Of a stretch of DNA of 13,997 nucleotides, positions 1 to 7,885 are shown piece by piece. The translations under genes were made by a program, and so were the position numbers. Under the pieces are notes generated by a model. That model saw only the letters and a program-made list of their open reading frames with translations, ran no database searches and was not told the origin of the DNA. The DNA lies in contig CBFHXG010000048.1 in the NCBI GenBank assembly GCA_965659725.1, positions 1 to 13,997 on the forward strand, written 5' to 3'. The stretch is from Phaeocystidibacter sp965659725. GTDB taxonomy: Bacteria; Bacteroidota; Bacteroidia; Flavobacteriales; Schleiferiaceae. The stretch's first letter is position 1; each line of letters opens with the position of its first letter.

Positions 1-1647
1 GGCATTTTATCCATCACCGCATACTTCTCTTGGTTCCATGAAGATTACAATGGTATTTTCAATTTCAGCAGAAGCATTGTTATCATTCACTTCCTACTCG
101 TTCTCTTCTTCCTGATCGGCAGTAGGTTTTTCATCAAAAAAATATATCTTACGGCGATCAAGAGCGCCCGACTCAGCAATCGGAATATCGTCATTTTCGG
201 TGCCGGAACCTCAGGTATGATCACGCACAATGCGCTTCTTTCTGACCCCATTTCAAACGTTAATATAGTTGCCTTCATGGATGAGAATCCAAGTAAGGTG
301 AAGAAATCACTGGAAGGCGTTCCTGTATTGCATCCCGACAAGATCTTAAAGGTCAAATATGTGGAGCAAAGGGAGATCAGCGAAGTGGTGATCTCTATTC
401 AAGGGTTATCCCGCATGAAATTGAGGGAGATTTCGGATAAGGCGGTCAAGCTCGGACTTCAAGTGAAGATCATTCCTCCGGCCGAGAAGTGGATCAATGG
501 AGAGCTTTCAGCACGTCAGCTTCGTAAGGTGCGTATCGAGGATCTTCTCGAGCGGGATTCTATCCAATTGGATAATAAGAATGTTGAACGAGAGATCAAA
601 GGTCAGACCGTCCTTGTTACAGGTGCAGCCGGCTCGATTGGGGGAGAGATAGCCCGACAAATATTACACTACGATCCTAAATCTGTTATTTACTTGGATC
701 AAGCGGAAAGTGCTTTGTATGAGCTGGAGTTCGATATCAAGACGCGCTATCCTGAACACTTCGAGAAATGCACCTTCCTAGTGGGCAATGTGAAGGACTT
801 CATGCGGATGGAGGCTCTCTTCAAGACCTACGAACCTAATCTTGTTTATCACGCTGCTGCCTACAAGCATGTTCCACTCATGGAAGATAATCCGTATGAA
901 GCCATTATGGTGAACGTGTTTGGAACCAAGATCATCGCAGATTTGGCCTGTGAATACGGAGCCAATAAGTTCGTGATGGTGAGTACCGATAAAGCGGTGA
1001 ATCCAACCAATGTGATGGGCTCTAGTAAGCGTATTGCGGAGATCTACACCCAGGCTCTAGCTAATAATGGCAATTGCCAAACACAGTTCATCACCACCCG
1101 CTTCGGTAACGTATTGGGTTCAAACGGATCGGTGATTCCTATTTTTAGGAAACAGATCGAGCAAGGTGGACCGATAACCGTTACACACAAAGACATTACC
1201 CGCTACTTCATGACCATCCCAGAAGCTTGTAACCTCGTAATGGAGGCTGGTTCTATGGGTGTAGGAGGGGAGATCTTCGTTTTCGATATGGGTGAGAGCG
1301 TGAAGATCTACGACTTGGCCAAGAAGATGGTGGCCCTTTCTGGTCTGCGTCTTGGTAAGGATATTGAGATCGTTGAAACGGGTCTGCGTCCTGGTGAGAA
1401 ACTCTTCGAGGAATTATTGGCCAACAACGAGAACACCTTGCCTACCCACCATGAAAAGATCCTTAAAGCACGCGATCGTAAATACGATTACAACAAGGTG
1501 ATGCAGCAAATTGACGCTCTTTCTGAAGCGCTGGTTGATGCCAATCCAATGGAACTCGTTTCAGCTATGAAGCGCATGGTTCCCGAGTTCAAGTCGAACA
1601 ACAGCGTGTACGAATCACTCGACGTTAAGCAGGGTAGGGACAAATAA
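1..1647 (+). CDS. Membrane-bound NDP-sugar epimerase/dehydratase, WbpM/CapD/FlaA1 type (5' partial)
   Basis: The reading frame is open from base 1, so the N-terminus lies outside the window; 548 residues are visible, against roughly 600-660 for full-length family members. Residues ~20-45 form a membrane segment, consistent with the last helix of the usual N-terminal membrane domain. A first nucleotide-binding-like stretch (IVIFGAGTSG) follows at ~63-72. The catalytic extended-SDR domain starts with VTGAAGSIGGE near residue 206. The active-site region STDKAVNPTNVMGSSK (~328-343) has Met where ordinary SDR enzymes have Tyr, with Lys four residues on, as is typical of this family. The C-terminal signatures RPGEKLFEE and THHEKI are present. 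Family members usually perform 4,6-dehydration, sometimes with C5 epimerisation, of UDP-GlcNAc for O-antigen, capsule or glycan synthesis. The flippase gene 5 nt downstream supports a surface-polysaccharide role. The exact sugar product cannot be read from the sequence. Confidence 0.93.
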   Translation, partial: GILSITAYFSWFHEDYNGIFNFSRSIVIIHFLLVLFFLIGSRFFIKKIYLTAIKSARLSNRNIVIFGAGTSGMITHNALLSDPISNVNIVAFMDENPSKVKKSLEGVPVLHPDKILKVKYVEQREISEVVISIQGLSRMKLREISDKAVKLGLQVKIIPPAEKWINGELSARQLRKVRIEDLLERDSIQLDNKNVEREIKGQTVLVTGAAGSIGGEIARQILHYDPKSVIYLDQAESALYELEFDIKTRYPEHFEKCTFLVGNVKDFMRMEALFKTYEPNLVYHAAAYKHVPLMEDNPYEAIMVNVFGTKIIADLACEYGANKFVMVSTDKAVNPTNVMGSSKRIAEIYTQALANNGNCQTQFITTRFGNVLGSNGSVIPIFRKQIEQGGPITVTHKDITRYFMTIPEACNLVMEAGSMGVGGEIFVFDMGESVKIYDLAKKMVALSGLRLGKDIEIVETGLRPGEKLFEELLANNENTLPTHHEKILKARDRKYDYNKVMQQIDALSEALVDANPMELVSAMKRMVPEFKSNNSVYESLDVKQGRDK

Positions 1648-1652
1648 GTTCT

Positions 1653-2487
1653 ATGTCCACAGATATCGACGGATCCAACAACGCAAAGAGCACGGGTAGG
1701 ATCCGCACTCATTTCATCTTCGCCCTGTTGGGTAATATGGGCTACGTTGTATTCCAATACCTCACGCTCGCCGTTTTCGTAAAATTCTACTCCAGTGATG
1801 AGGTAGGTATCTACCATTATTCAACGGCATTCGTCGTTCCCCTGGCCTTGTCTTTCGACCTTCAACTTCGCAGTCTTTTTATAACTGAGTCCAACCCCGG
1901 ACGATTCAACAGCTATTGGAATTACCGCAGGATACTCAATCCCATTTCCCTCGCCATCATTGTGGTGGCCGCACTCATCCTTAAGTCGGAATTCATTGGA
2001 TTCATTGCCGCTTTGGGGGTGTTGAAGGTGATTGAGAATCAAACCAATTTGATCTACGGACTGTACCATAGGACGGAAGGGATGCGTCGTGTGGCGGTTT
2101 CTCGATGGTTGAGAAGCGGGGTAGGCTTTGTGGTCTCGCTAACCTTAGCCATCACCATTAAGCCTGATTTTCTCTGGTTGATCTATGCCTATGCCGGAGC
2201 CGGCCTATTGGTGTATCTCGTCTATGATCTGCGTTGGGCGAATACGCTTAGAAGAAAGCTTGAACACGAAACCATCCCACTGAAAAGTCTTGTTATCCTT
2301 ACCATTCCCATGCTTTTCATCGCCTTGATCGAGAAGTACTATGTCAATTATCCTCGCTTGATCATCGAGGAGTACTTTGGCCTCGAGATCATTGGTATCA
2401 TCGGTAGCCTTTTTTACCTCCGTATGATGGGATGGAATAAACTGTTTATCCGTTCCTCTGTTTGTGTTTTCTTAATCACACCACGAG
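1653..2487 (+). CDS. Wzx-like polysaccharide flippase (3' end lost in assembly gap)
   Basis: The ATG lies 5 nt after the preceding stop, so the two genes are very likely co-transcribed. About 278 residues are readable before the N run. They are hydrophobic, with several probable membrane helices (around residues 23-45, 55-75, 95-115, 150-170, 175-195 and 210-230), short basic cytoplasmic loops, and a pattern like the polysaccharide biosynthesis/MATE-type flippases that move lipid-linked glycans across the inner membrane. Full-length proteins are usually 400-500 residues, so a large C-terminal part is missing. A nominal in-frame stop after the gap (2625-2627) lies next to repeat DNA and should not be taken as the true end, because the N run need not reflect the real gap length. 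The last residues before the gap (after FYLRMMGWNK) look less like a flippase, so a local assembly error is possible. Family assignment rests on hydrophobicity and context. Confidence 0.72.
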
Positions 2488-2586
2488 NNNNNNNNNNNNN
2501 NNNNNNNNNNNNNNNNNNNNNNNNNNNNNNNNNNNNNNNNNNNNNNNNNNNNNNNNNNNNNNNNNNNNNNNNNNNNNNNNNNNNNN
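2488..2586. other. Assembly gap (99 N)
   Basis: An unbroken run of N interrupts the flippase gene. Its true length is unknown. Everything between the last readable flippase codon and base 2587 is missing, including the flippase C-terminus and possibly more genes. Confidence 0.99.
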
Positions 2587-2640
2587 AAACCCTATCATCC
2601 CTAACTCTCCGTTCGATCAACGAGTGAGCCTTTCCAGACG

Positions 2641-2707
2641 ATCAGCGAAGCTGATGTCAGGATGCCGACCGACAGCGTCGGCAGGAGCCTCGGAGCCCTG
2701 GAGCCTT
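2641..2707. repeat. REP-like hairpin repeat cluster next to the gap
   Basis: Three structured elements lie back to back. The first (2641-2655) is a perfect hairpin, ATCAGC-GAA-GCTGAT, whose core GCGAAGC is known as an unusually stable DNA mini-hairpin. The second (2663-2683) has 7-nt arms TGCCGAC/GTCGGCA around a 7-nt loop, and can refold as a nested CCGAC-AGC-GTCGG hairpin. The third (2684-2707) is three tandem 8-mers, each beginning GGAGCC. The cluster sits between the 3' ends of convergent genes, which is the usual position of REP or transcription-blocking repeats. No T-run follows either hairpin, so it is not a standard intrinsic terminator. Only one copy is visible here, so its dispersed nature is inferred. 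Confidence 0.55.
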
Positions 2708-2709
2708 GT

Positions 2710-3897
2710 TCAAAAACTCCATTTCACCCTCGCGTAGATCGCCGAGGTAAACATTGCAATCTTGTCGTTCTCGGTACGCACACTGAACATTTGTGCGAGA
2801 AGCATAGCATCCCAATTATTGGAAATACTGTAGCGCACACCCGGGACGAAAGCCGCTTGATCGAAGTTGTGAGATTGAAACCAGGCAAGGTCGATGGACC
2901 AAAGCATGCTAAGCGTGTAGGAGGTGCTGAGCATTACGGTGTGACGATAGGGAAAGATATTCTTGGATGACAAGCGCGTTTGGCGAAGGGAGAGTTGATC
3001 TAAAATGCTGGGCTCCAATGCACCCAGACCGTTGTAGAGATAGGATACACTTGCGTAGATACCATTATTGAACATGTAATCTAGGCCAAGGGTCGCTGTA
3101 AAGTTGCTTTCGCTCAAGGCTGTGTCTGTGCTGTGATAATAGGCTCCTTCACCTTTGAACCCAGCTCCTCCGATGCTGCCTGCCCAGCCTCCACCAACCA
3201 CGACATCATAGTAGGTGTACCCGGCCAATACCTGCCAATCATAACCGCGGTAGTTCGACTTATACAATAGGGCTGCCGTGCTTTGATCAGGGTTCTCAAA
3301 ATTGGGAGACACCGCGACATCGAACGACGAAAACCCATCGTTCAAGTAATACTGCGCATATACGGCATCGGCACCTGGACGCTCTTCGTAATCGAAGTCG
3401 AAGTAATTGTATTGATTGAAGATGTCGTTGGGATTAAAGACGTTATGAATGCCCCAATTGATGCGTTGTCGGCCTACCCGAATGGTGAAATCCGTAGACT
3501 GATAGGTGAAGTTCAATCGGTCGATCTCTGCATGAAAAAGCACCTCCCCTTCTCGATTCCAAAGCCATCTCATGTCGATCAATCCAGGATCAGCTTCTAG
3601 TCCAGACCTGAAAGCCTCTGTTTGGGCTTGGTAACCCCAAAAGACCCGATTGCGAATTCCTGCTTCGAAGGTCCATCTGGTCTCTTGTCCCATTTCAGCA
3701 TTGATATTCAGCCTATTGTGGATCAGATGATCATCGAACGATTCTGGGAATAATTCACCGGCAAAAGGCGGCAATACGCCTTTATTTACGAAGGTTTGCG
3801 ACGGAAGATATTTCAGATATCCACCTACTTGAAGGGTTTGCGCTCGAGCACCCATCAACAGAAGGAAGCTAAATAATGTGAGAACAAGCTTTTTCAT
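2710..3897 (-). CDS. Outer-membrane beta-barrel protein, last gene of the export operon
   Basis: The 395-residue product starts MKKLVLTLFSFLLLMGARAQ, a clear signal peptide with likely cleavage after ARA or AQ. The rest is rich in alternating aromatic and polar strands and ends in KWSF, the terminal Phe expected of outer-membrane barrels. The stretch VGRQRINWG followed by FNPNDIFN, and later EERPGADAV, resembles porin-like Bacteroidota barrels and is distantly reminiscent of DUF1302-type proteins. This start is preferred over an upstream ATG in the same frame because it places the signal peptide first and sits 2 nt after the previous gene's stop (TGA-TC-ATG), indicating translational coupling. 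Being encoded with an ABC exporter and a LolA-like carrier, it is a candidate outer-membrane exit or insertion component. Family name and substrate are uncertain. Confidence 0.85.
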   Translation of the reverse strand: MKKLVLTLFSFLLLMGARAQTLQVGGYLKYLPSQTFVNKGVLPPFAGELFPESFDDHLIHNRLNINAEMGQETRWTFEAGIRNRVFWGYQAQTEAFRSGLEADPGLIDMRWLWNREGEVLFHAEIDRLNFTYQSTDFTIRVGRQRINWGIHNVFNPNDIFNQYNYFDFDYEERPGADAVYAQYYLNDGFSSFDVAVSPNFENPDQSTAALLYKSNYRGYDWQVLAGYTYYDVVVGGGWAGSIGGAGFKGEGAYYHSTDTALSESNFTATLGLDYMFNNGIYASVSYLYNGLGALEPSILDQLSLRQTRLSSKNIFPYRHTVMLSTSYTLSMLWSIDLAWFQSHNFDQAAFVPGVRYSISNNWDAMLLAQMFSVRTENDKIAMFTSAIYARVKWSF

Positions 3898-3899
3898 GA

Positions 3900-4895
3900 T
3901 CAATCCGACAATCCAAAGGGACGCAGTATTTTCATTTCCGGCATGTCGAGACGGTATCCAATATTGAATCGGATATACGTATGAAGGTTGTTGAAGAAAT
4001 CGCTTCGAACAGGTTTGGTAAGCAGGTAGGCATTGGCAGCTAACCCTCCGTACCATCTGTCGTGATGATAGGCCAGCAAGAATCTACCTTCGGCCATGGC
4101 ACCGAGGTCGACCGACATATTCTGCGTTGGTAGACCATTTTCTTCGGTACGCCCGTAGGTAGCCGCTATACCGGGTGCGAACATCAAGCCAACGGACCAC
4201 CTTCTAAACAGCACCCATGTGTGCGTGTAGCCCACATTGGAAGCGATCGTGAAGGTTTCATAACCGGAGATATTCCGGATCTCGTAGAAATTCACCACCG
4301 CTTGATCGGGAATGATGGTAGAATCCGACGACACATGATCGTATCCGGCAGAAACCCCTAACAACCAGCTGCCGGCGGAACGCCTCTGCTCCTGACTTTG
4401 CCAAAGCATGGCACGGTGTGAGTAGGTATCTTCATTGAATCCGTAGTATGCATTGGCATAAACGGTATGCGTAGTCAGATCTGGTAAAGTTGGATAATGC
4501 GAATTGGTACTGAACCAGTCTGGGGCATAGGATTCTGGATTGGCAATATGGAATCCTCGATATCTTTCATAGAAGACCCTGGCCCACCAGTGTTCGCCTG
4601 TATAACCCACTGCCAATCCGAGGTTATCTGTATTTCCTCGATCTGGATCACTGTACGTAAATGGCCCGATCGAAGTGGTGGCCCAAACGTTCAACCACTT
4701 GTAACTGAACATCACCCCATAGGTGGGGAAACCGTTATTGGATTGGAGGTGAAGAAGATCTCCACGCCTGCCTAGAACGGATAGTGTGTTTGCCTTTTGC
4801 TCCAGCGCTAGGCTCAAGTTTCCGTAATCCCGATAGTCTCGGATATAGGAAGTGTCCTGTTGCCCGAACAAGGTCATGCAGGGAACAAGAAGCAT
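3900..4895 (-). CDS. DUF4421-like outer-membrane protein B
   Basis: The 331-residue product is rich in aromatic beta-strands and resembles the Bacteroidota family DUF4421: YKWLNVWA near 66-73, an FYERYRGFHIANPESY stretch near 108-123, SAGSWLLGVSAGY near 172-184, and a following DSTIIP. It is clearly paralogous to the gene at 5638-6651. The ATG used here leaves only a short hydrophobic leader (MLLVPCMTLFGQQ) without a basic n-region. The frame stays open upstream to 5003 without any ATG, GTG or TTG. Translating upstream gives IRQPKSYILITW directly before the Met, which would complete a normal signal peptide if translation began at a rare codon such as ATC at 4929-4931. The stop is 2 nt before the next gene. 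The function of DUF4421 is not known; an outer-membrane barrel is the structural guess. Confidence 0.82.
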   Translation of the reverse strand: MLLVPCMTLFGQQDTSYIRDYRDYGNLSLALEQKANTLSVLGRRGDLLHLQSNNGFPTYGVMFSYKWLNVWATTSIGPFTYSDPDRGNTDNLGLAVGYTGEHWWARVFYERYRGFHIANPESYAPDWFSTNSHYPTLPDLTTHTVYANAYYGFNEDTYSHRAMLWQSQEQRRSAGSWLLGVSAGYDHVSSDSTIIPDQAVVNFYEIRNISGYETFTIASNVGYTHTWVLFRRWSVGLMFAPGIAATYGRTEENGLPTQNMSVDLGAMAEGRFLLAYHHDRWYGGLAANAYLLTKPVRSDFFNNLHTYIRFNIGYRLDMPEMKILRPFGLSD

Positions 4896-4942
4896 CCATG
4901 TGATGAGTATGTATGACTTAGGCTGGCGGATGGTATTGGCTT

Positions 4943-5641
4943 TTAGGGGCGTACTTCGTCGTTTATGACCTTTCCATCTTCTAAGGTAATCACTCTTCTC
5001 GCTTTATCAATAACTCTTTGGTCGTGAGTTGCGAAAACGAATGTTATCTTTTCTTCTTCATTCAAGCGGGCCATGATATCGAGCAAATTGGAGGTTGAAT
5101 GGCTGTCCAAATTCGCCGTTGGTTCATCTGCGATAACAAACTTTGGTCGGGATGCAAGAGCCCTTGCCACAGCCACTCTTTGTTGTTGTCCGCCCGACAA
5201 TTGCGCTGGCTTATCCCCTTCCCTTCCTTCGAGGCCCACGGCATGAAGGAGTTGTTTTGCCCTGGCGTTTCTTTCCTCCTTCGACCTACCTTGGAGTTGC
5301 ATGATAAAGGCTGTATTCTCCAGTGCGCTTAAAACGGGCAGAAGGTTGTACGCTTGAAATACGAATCCAATGTTCTTCAATCTGAAATCGATAAGCTTGT
5401 TCTCAGAAAGCGATTGGATGTGCTCCCCGCTCACTACGACGTCACCCGACGTTGGCCTATCTAACCCACCGATCATATTGAGCAGCGTTGTTTTACCACA
5501 TCCGGATGGCCCCACGATCGCGGTGAACTCCCCTTCACCGATGGTCAGGTTCACGCCATCTACGGCATGCACCGCCACAGCTTCGGCGTCGTAGGTCTTA
5601 AAGAGGTCTTTCACCTCAACGATTGCTTGGTTTGTTTTCAT
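4943..5641 (-). CDS. ABC exporter ATPase, LolD/MacB type
   Basis: The 232-residue single-domain nucleotide-binding protein has every expected motif: Walker A GPSGCGKT (44-51), Q-loop Gln96 in FVFQAYNLLP, signature LSGGQ (148-152), Walker B FVIADEP with catalytic Glu173, D-loop NLD, and H-loop His206 in FATHD. Length and motifs match the LolD/MacB/FtsE-like group that works with FtsX-type permeases by mechanotransmission. The start MKTNQAIVEVKDL is chosen because its ATG overlaps the preceding stop as ATGA (5638-5641) and gives the normal family length; a longer in-frame extension upstream would overlap the preceding gene. It very likely energises the two permeases at 6648-9097. Unusually, it is separated from them by a DUF4421-like gene. 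Confidence 0.95.
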   Translation of the reverse strand: MKTNQAIVEVKDLFKTYDAEAVAVHAVDGVNLTIGEGEFTAIVGPSGCGKTTLLNMIGGLDRPTSGDVVVSGEHIQSLSENKLIDFRLKNIGFVFQAYNLLPVLSALENTAFIMQLQGRSKEERNARAKQLLHAVGLEGREGDKPAQLSGGQQQRVAVARALASRPKFVIADEPTANLDSHSTSNLLDIMARLNEEEKITFVFATHDQRVIDKARRVITLEDGKVINDEVRP

Positions 5642-6651
5642 AATCCGATCTTTTCTAGACCATTCACTATTTTCTTCGGTAGGGTAAATCGATACCCGAG
5701 GTAGAATCTGTTGTAATTGTTCAATCCGGATACTGGATTGATGCCGCCTGCATCCACGGTCGCGTAGCTGAGGGCCGAGTATCCGAAATACCACTTATCC
5801 CCGTTGTACCCGACGATGAATCGGCCTTCATTGCTAAACGCAAGTCGAGAAGGGATATCGCGAGCTTCATCGGTCCGGTTGCTATACGTCCCTCCCCAGT
5901 GAACTCCCAATCCAGGGGTGAGTCCAAGGTGGACAAACCACTTTCTCGAATTACTGAGCACGAACGTATACTGATACCCTCCGTTCACGGTGAGCATCGA
6001 GGAGCTTACCACGTTGATGTCTTTGACCGACTCGAAATTCGGTGCTTGAACGCTTGGTATAAATGCACTGTCGCCCACAATGGCACTGTAGGAGAATGTG
6101 AGCCCCGACACCCATGAGCCGGCACTGGACTCCTGACGTTCTAGCTGCCAGAGGCTTGCCATGCTCGAATAGGTATCACTATTGAAGATCCAATTGGTCG
6201 CCGCGTAATATCGGAACGTCTCGATATCGGGGCGATAGGGGTATCTTCCAACACTATCGAGATAGTTAAAGCGCACTAGATCTGGGTTGGTAATGTGGTA
6301 TCCGTTGTAGGACTCCAAGAAGTTCCTGAAATACCATTTAGGCATGGTAAATCCGAAGCCGATGCCAAAATTCTCGGTGTGTCCATACAGGCCTTCATTG
6401 GAGAAGGAATTCAGTCTTTTGGTATACTCGAAGGTGAGCCATTTGTAATCCACTCCAAAGCCAAAGCCGGTGATAGGGGCAGTAGAATACTCCAATACCT
6501 GGCCATTACTTCCGGTAAAATCGAAGGATTCACTTTTGGTGTTCAAGACAGAGGTAAGTACGAGATTGTCTCGAAAACTAACGATGTTTTCACGTTGCGC
6601 TAAGGCGGAAACGAAGGTTAGGCATAATATGGCGACAAGCGTCTTTCTCAT
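5638..6651 (-). CDS. DUF4421-like outer-membrane protein A
   Basis: The 337-residue product has a good signal peptide (MRKTLVAILCLTFVSALAQ) followed by a strand-rich, aromatic sequence typical of an outer-membrane barrel. DUF4421-like landmarks include VDYKWLTFEYTK, FLESYNGYHITNPD, FNSDTYSSMASLWQ, ESSAGSWVSGLTFSY and GDSAFIP. These align in order with landmarks of the protein at 3900-4895, so the two are paralogues within one operon. The start codon overlaps the stop of the upstream permease gene (ATGA, 6648-6651), and its own stop overlaps the ATPase start in the same way, so expression is tightly coupled to the ABC transporter. No catalytic motif is visible. An outer-membrane role in the same export pathway is inferred from context only. 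Confidence 0.85.
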   Translation of the reverse strand: MRKTLVAILCLTFVSALAQRENIVSFRDNLVLTSVLNTKSESFDFTGSNGQVLEYSTAPITGFGFGVDYKWLTFEYTKRLNSFSNEGLYGHTENFGIGFGFTMPKWYFRNFLESYNGYHITNPDLVRFNYLDSVGRYPYRPDIETFRYYAATNWIFNSDTYSSMASLWQLERQESSAGSWVSGLTFSYSAIVGDSAFIPSVQAPNFESVKDINVVSSSMLTVNGGYQYTFVLSNSRKWFVHLGLTPGLGVHWGGTYSNRTDEARDIPSRLAFSNEGRFIVGYNGDKWYFGYSALSYATVDAGGINPVSGLNNYNRFYLGYRFTLPKKIVNGLEKIGL

Positions 6652-7883
6652 ACCGTTCGTATTGCTTCTACTGGATTCAACTTGAGTGCTCTAAATGCAG
6701 GGACTAATGATGCTAGTAATGTTAGGGTTACCACGATAACCGAGATGCCGAGATAATATCCTGGTACGGGTACGGGATAAATGAAGCTATCCATACCATA
6801 GGCGCTCAATCCTTCGCCCACAGCACTCAGGTCAAAACCCGTTTTGCCTGATATCAAGAGTGAAACATGACCTATCAAGATTCCAATCGGTGCACCTACA
6901 CAGCCTAGGAAGAGGGTTTCAACCATGATCATGAAGAAGGTTCGACGCTTGTTCATTCCCACGGCCATCAGCATACCGAGCTCTCGTCTTCTTTCGAGGA
7001 TAGCCATTAACATGGTATTGAGGATGCCAAAGGTTATAGCAAAGATGATGATGCCAATGAAAATGTAGAGGCTAAAGGCCATCATATCATCGGCATATCC
7101 AAGATCTGGAGAAACCTCCTGCCATGATTCCACGATCACGTCAGGTAGCATCGCATCAACAGCACTGGCATATTCCCTAGCCTTCTCCTTATCATCCAAC
7201 TTCACAATGATCTCGTGGGCCATGCTGGGACCTCCTCCCATCAATGCTGCGAAATCTTCCTTTCTAATCTGGACCGTCGATTTATCAAATGCGGTTGAAA
7301 CGGTTTTGAATATGCCACCTACCCTAAACAACGCTTCGGTTGGATAGCCATCCATGTGTTGAAATCCGATGGGAAGTCTGCTTCCCAACTCCAACTTCAG
7401 CTCTTTGGCCAGGGATTCTCCAACGTAGGCCATGGGCACACGGCGGGTTTCAGGAAGGTATTCGCCTTCGATGATACGCGTGTTCAGGTCGCAAACCAAG
7501 GTGTCCGTTGCAGGGTCAACGCCCTCGATCTGAACACCCATCATACCATAACTTGAAGAAACGGAACCGTTCTGTACGATGCGTGAGCTGTGAGCTACGT
7601 AGCCTTCCTGCTCTTCTAATTTTGTCTCAACGGCAGTCACATTTGGGATGGTCAGATCCACCGCTGCATCCTCTTTCCATCCCTCTGCATGGACTTGTGC
7701 GAAACCGAGGTAGGTAGACAGTGCCGAATCGGTTCGTTGATCGTTCATTCCGATGCTGAAGCCAGTGAGGAAAATGCTCGCCCAAATGCCCATGGCCATG
7801 GCTATGATCACCACGGAGCTCCTAACCTTACTTCGCCAAAGGTTGCGCCATGCAATGGTGATTATGATTCTCAGTGTATCCAT
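6648..7883 (-). CDS. FtsX/MacB-type ABC permease 1
   Basis: The 411-residue protein has the LolC/E-MacB layout. A basic amphipathic N-terminus (ITIAWRNLWRSKVRSS) leads into TM1 (~21-42). A large periplasmic domain (~45-268) of the MacB_PCD type follows, then three C-terminal helices (~270-294, 325-350, 377-400). The cytoplasmic loop ILERRRELGMLMAVGM (~295-310) is the conserved FtsX coupling motif, and the C-terminus ends with the typical LKLNPVEAIRTV. Such permeases do not form classical channels; they drive periplasmic movements that release lipoproteins or pump substrates. The start lies 2 nt after the stop of permease 2, so the two probably form a heterodimer like LolC-LolE, powered by the ATPase at 4943-5641. 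Confidence 0.93.
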   Translation of the reverse strand: MDTLRIIITIAWRNLWRSKVRSSVVIIAMAMGIWASIFLTGFSIGMNDQRTDSALSTYLGFAQVHAEGWKEDAAVDLTIPNVTAVETKLEEQEGYVAHSSRIVQNGSVSSSYGMMGVQIEGVDPATDTLVCDLNTRIIEGEYLPETRRVPMAYVGESLAKELKLELGSRLPIGFQHMDGYPTEALFRVGGIFKTVSTAFDKSTVQIRKEDFAALMGGGPSMAHEIIVKLDDKEKAREYASAVDAMLPDVIVESWQEVSPDLGYADDMMAFSLYIFIGIIIFAITFGILNTMLMAILERRRELGMLMAVGMNKRRTFFMIMVETLFLGCVGAPIGILIGHVSLLISGKTGFDLSAVGEGLSAYGMDSFIYPVPVPGYYLGISVIVVTLTLLASLVPAFRALKLNPVEAIRTV

Positions 7884-7885
7884 AT

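Noticed and set aside
1488..2069. Minus-strand open frames opposite the sugar epimerase and flippase genes
   Set aside because: Both are antisense to well-supported plus-strand genes and show no family features.
2641..2683. Hairpins considered as a bidirectional terminator for the convergent genes
   Set aside because: No T-run follows the stems in either direction. The structure fits a repeat element better.
2662..2970. 102-codon plus-strand frame starting in the hairpin repeat
   Set aside because: It begins inside the GGAGCC repeat and then runs antisense to the outer-membrane barrel gene. The translation looks like repeat-derived noise.
3898..4056. N-terminal extension of the outer-membrane barrel protein
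   Set aside because: It would overlap the preceding gene by over 150 bp and displace a clear signal peptide at 3897.
5642..5794. N-terminal extension of the ATPase upstream of 5641
   Set aside because: The extension overlaps the DUF4421-like gene, and the normal ATPase N-terminus starts at the ATGA overlap.
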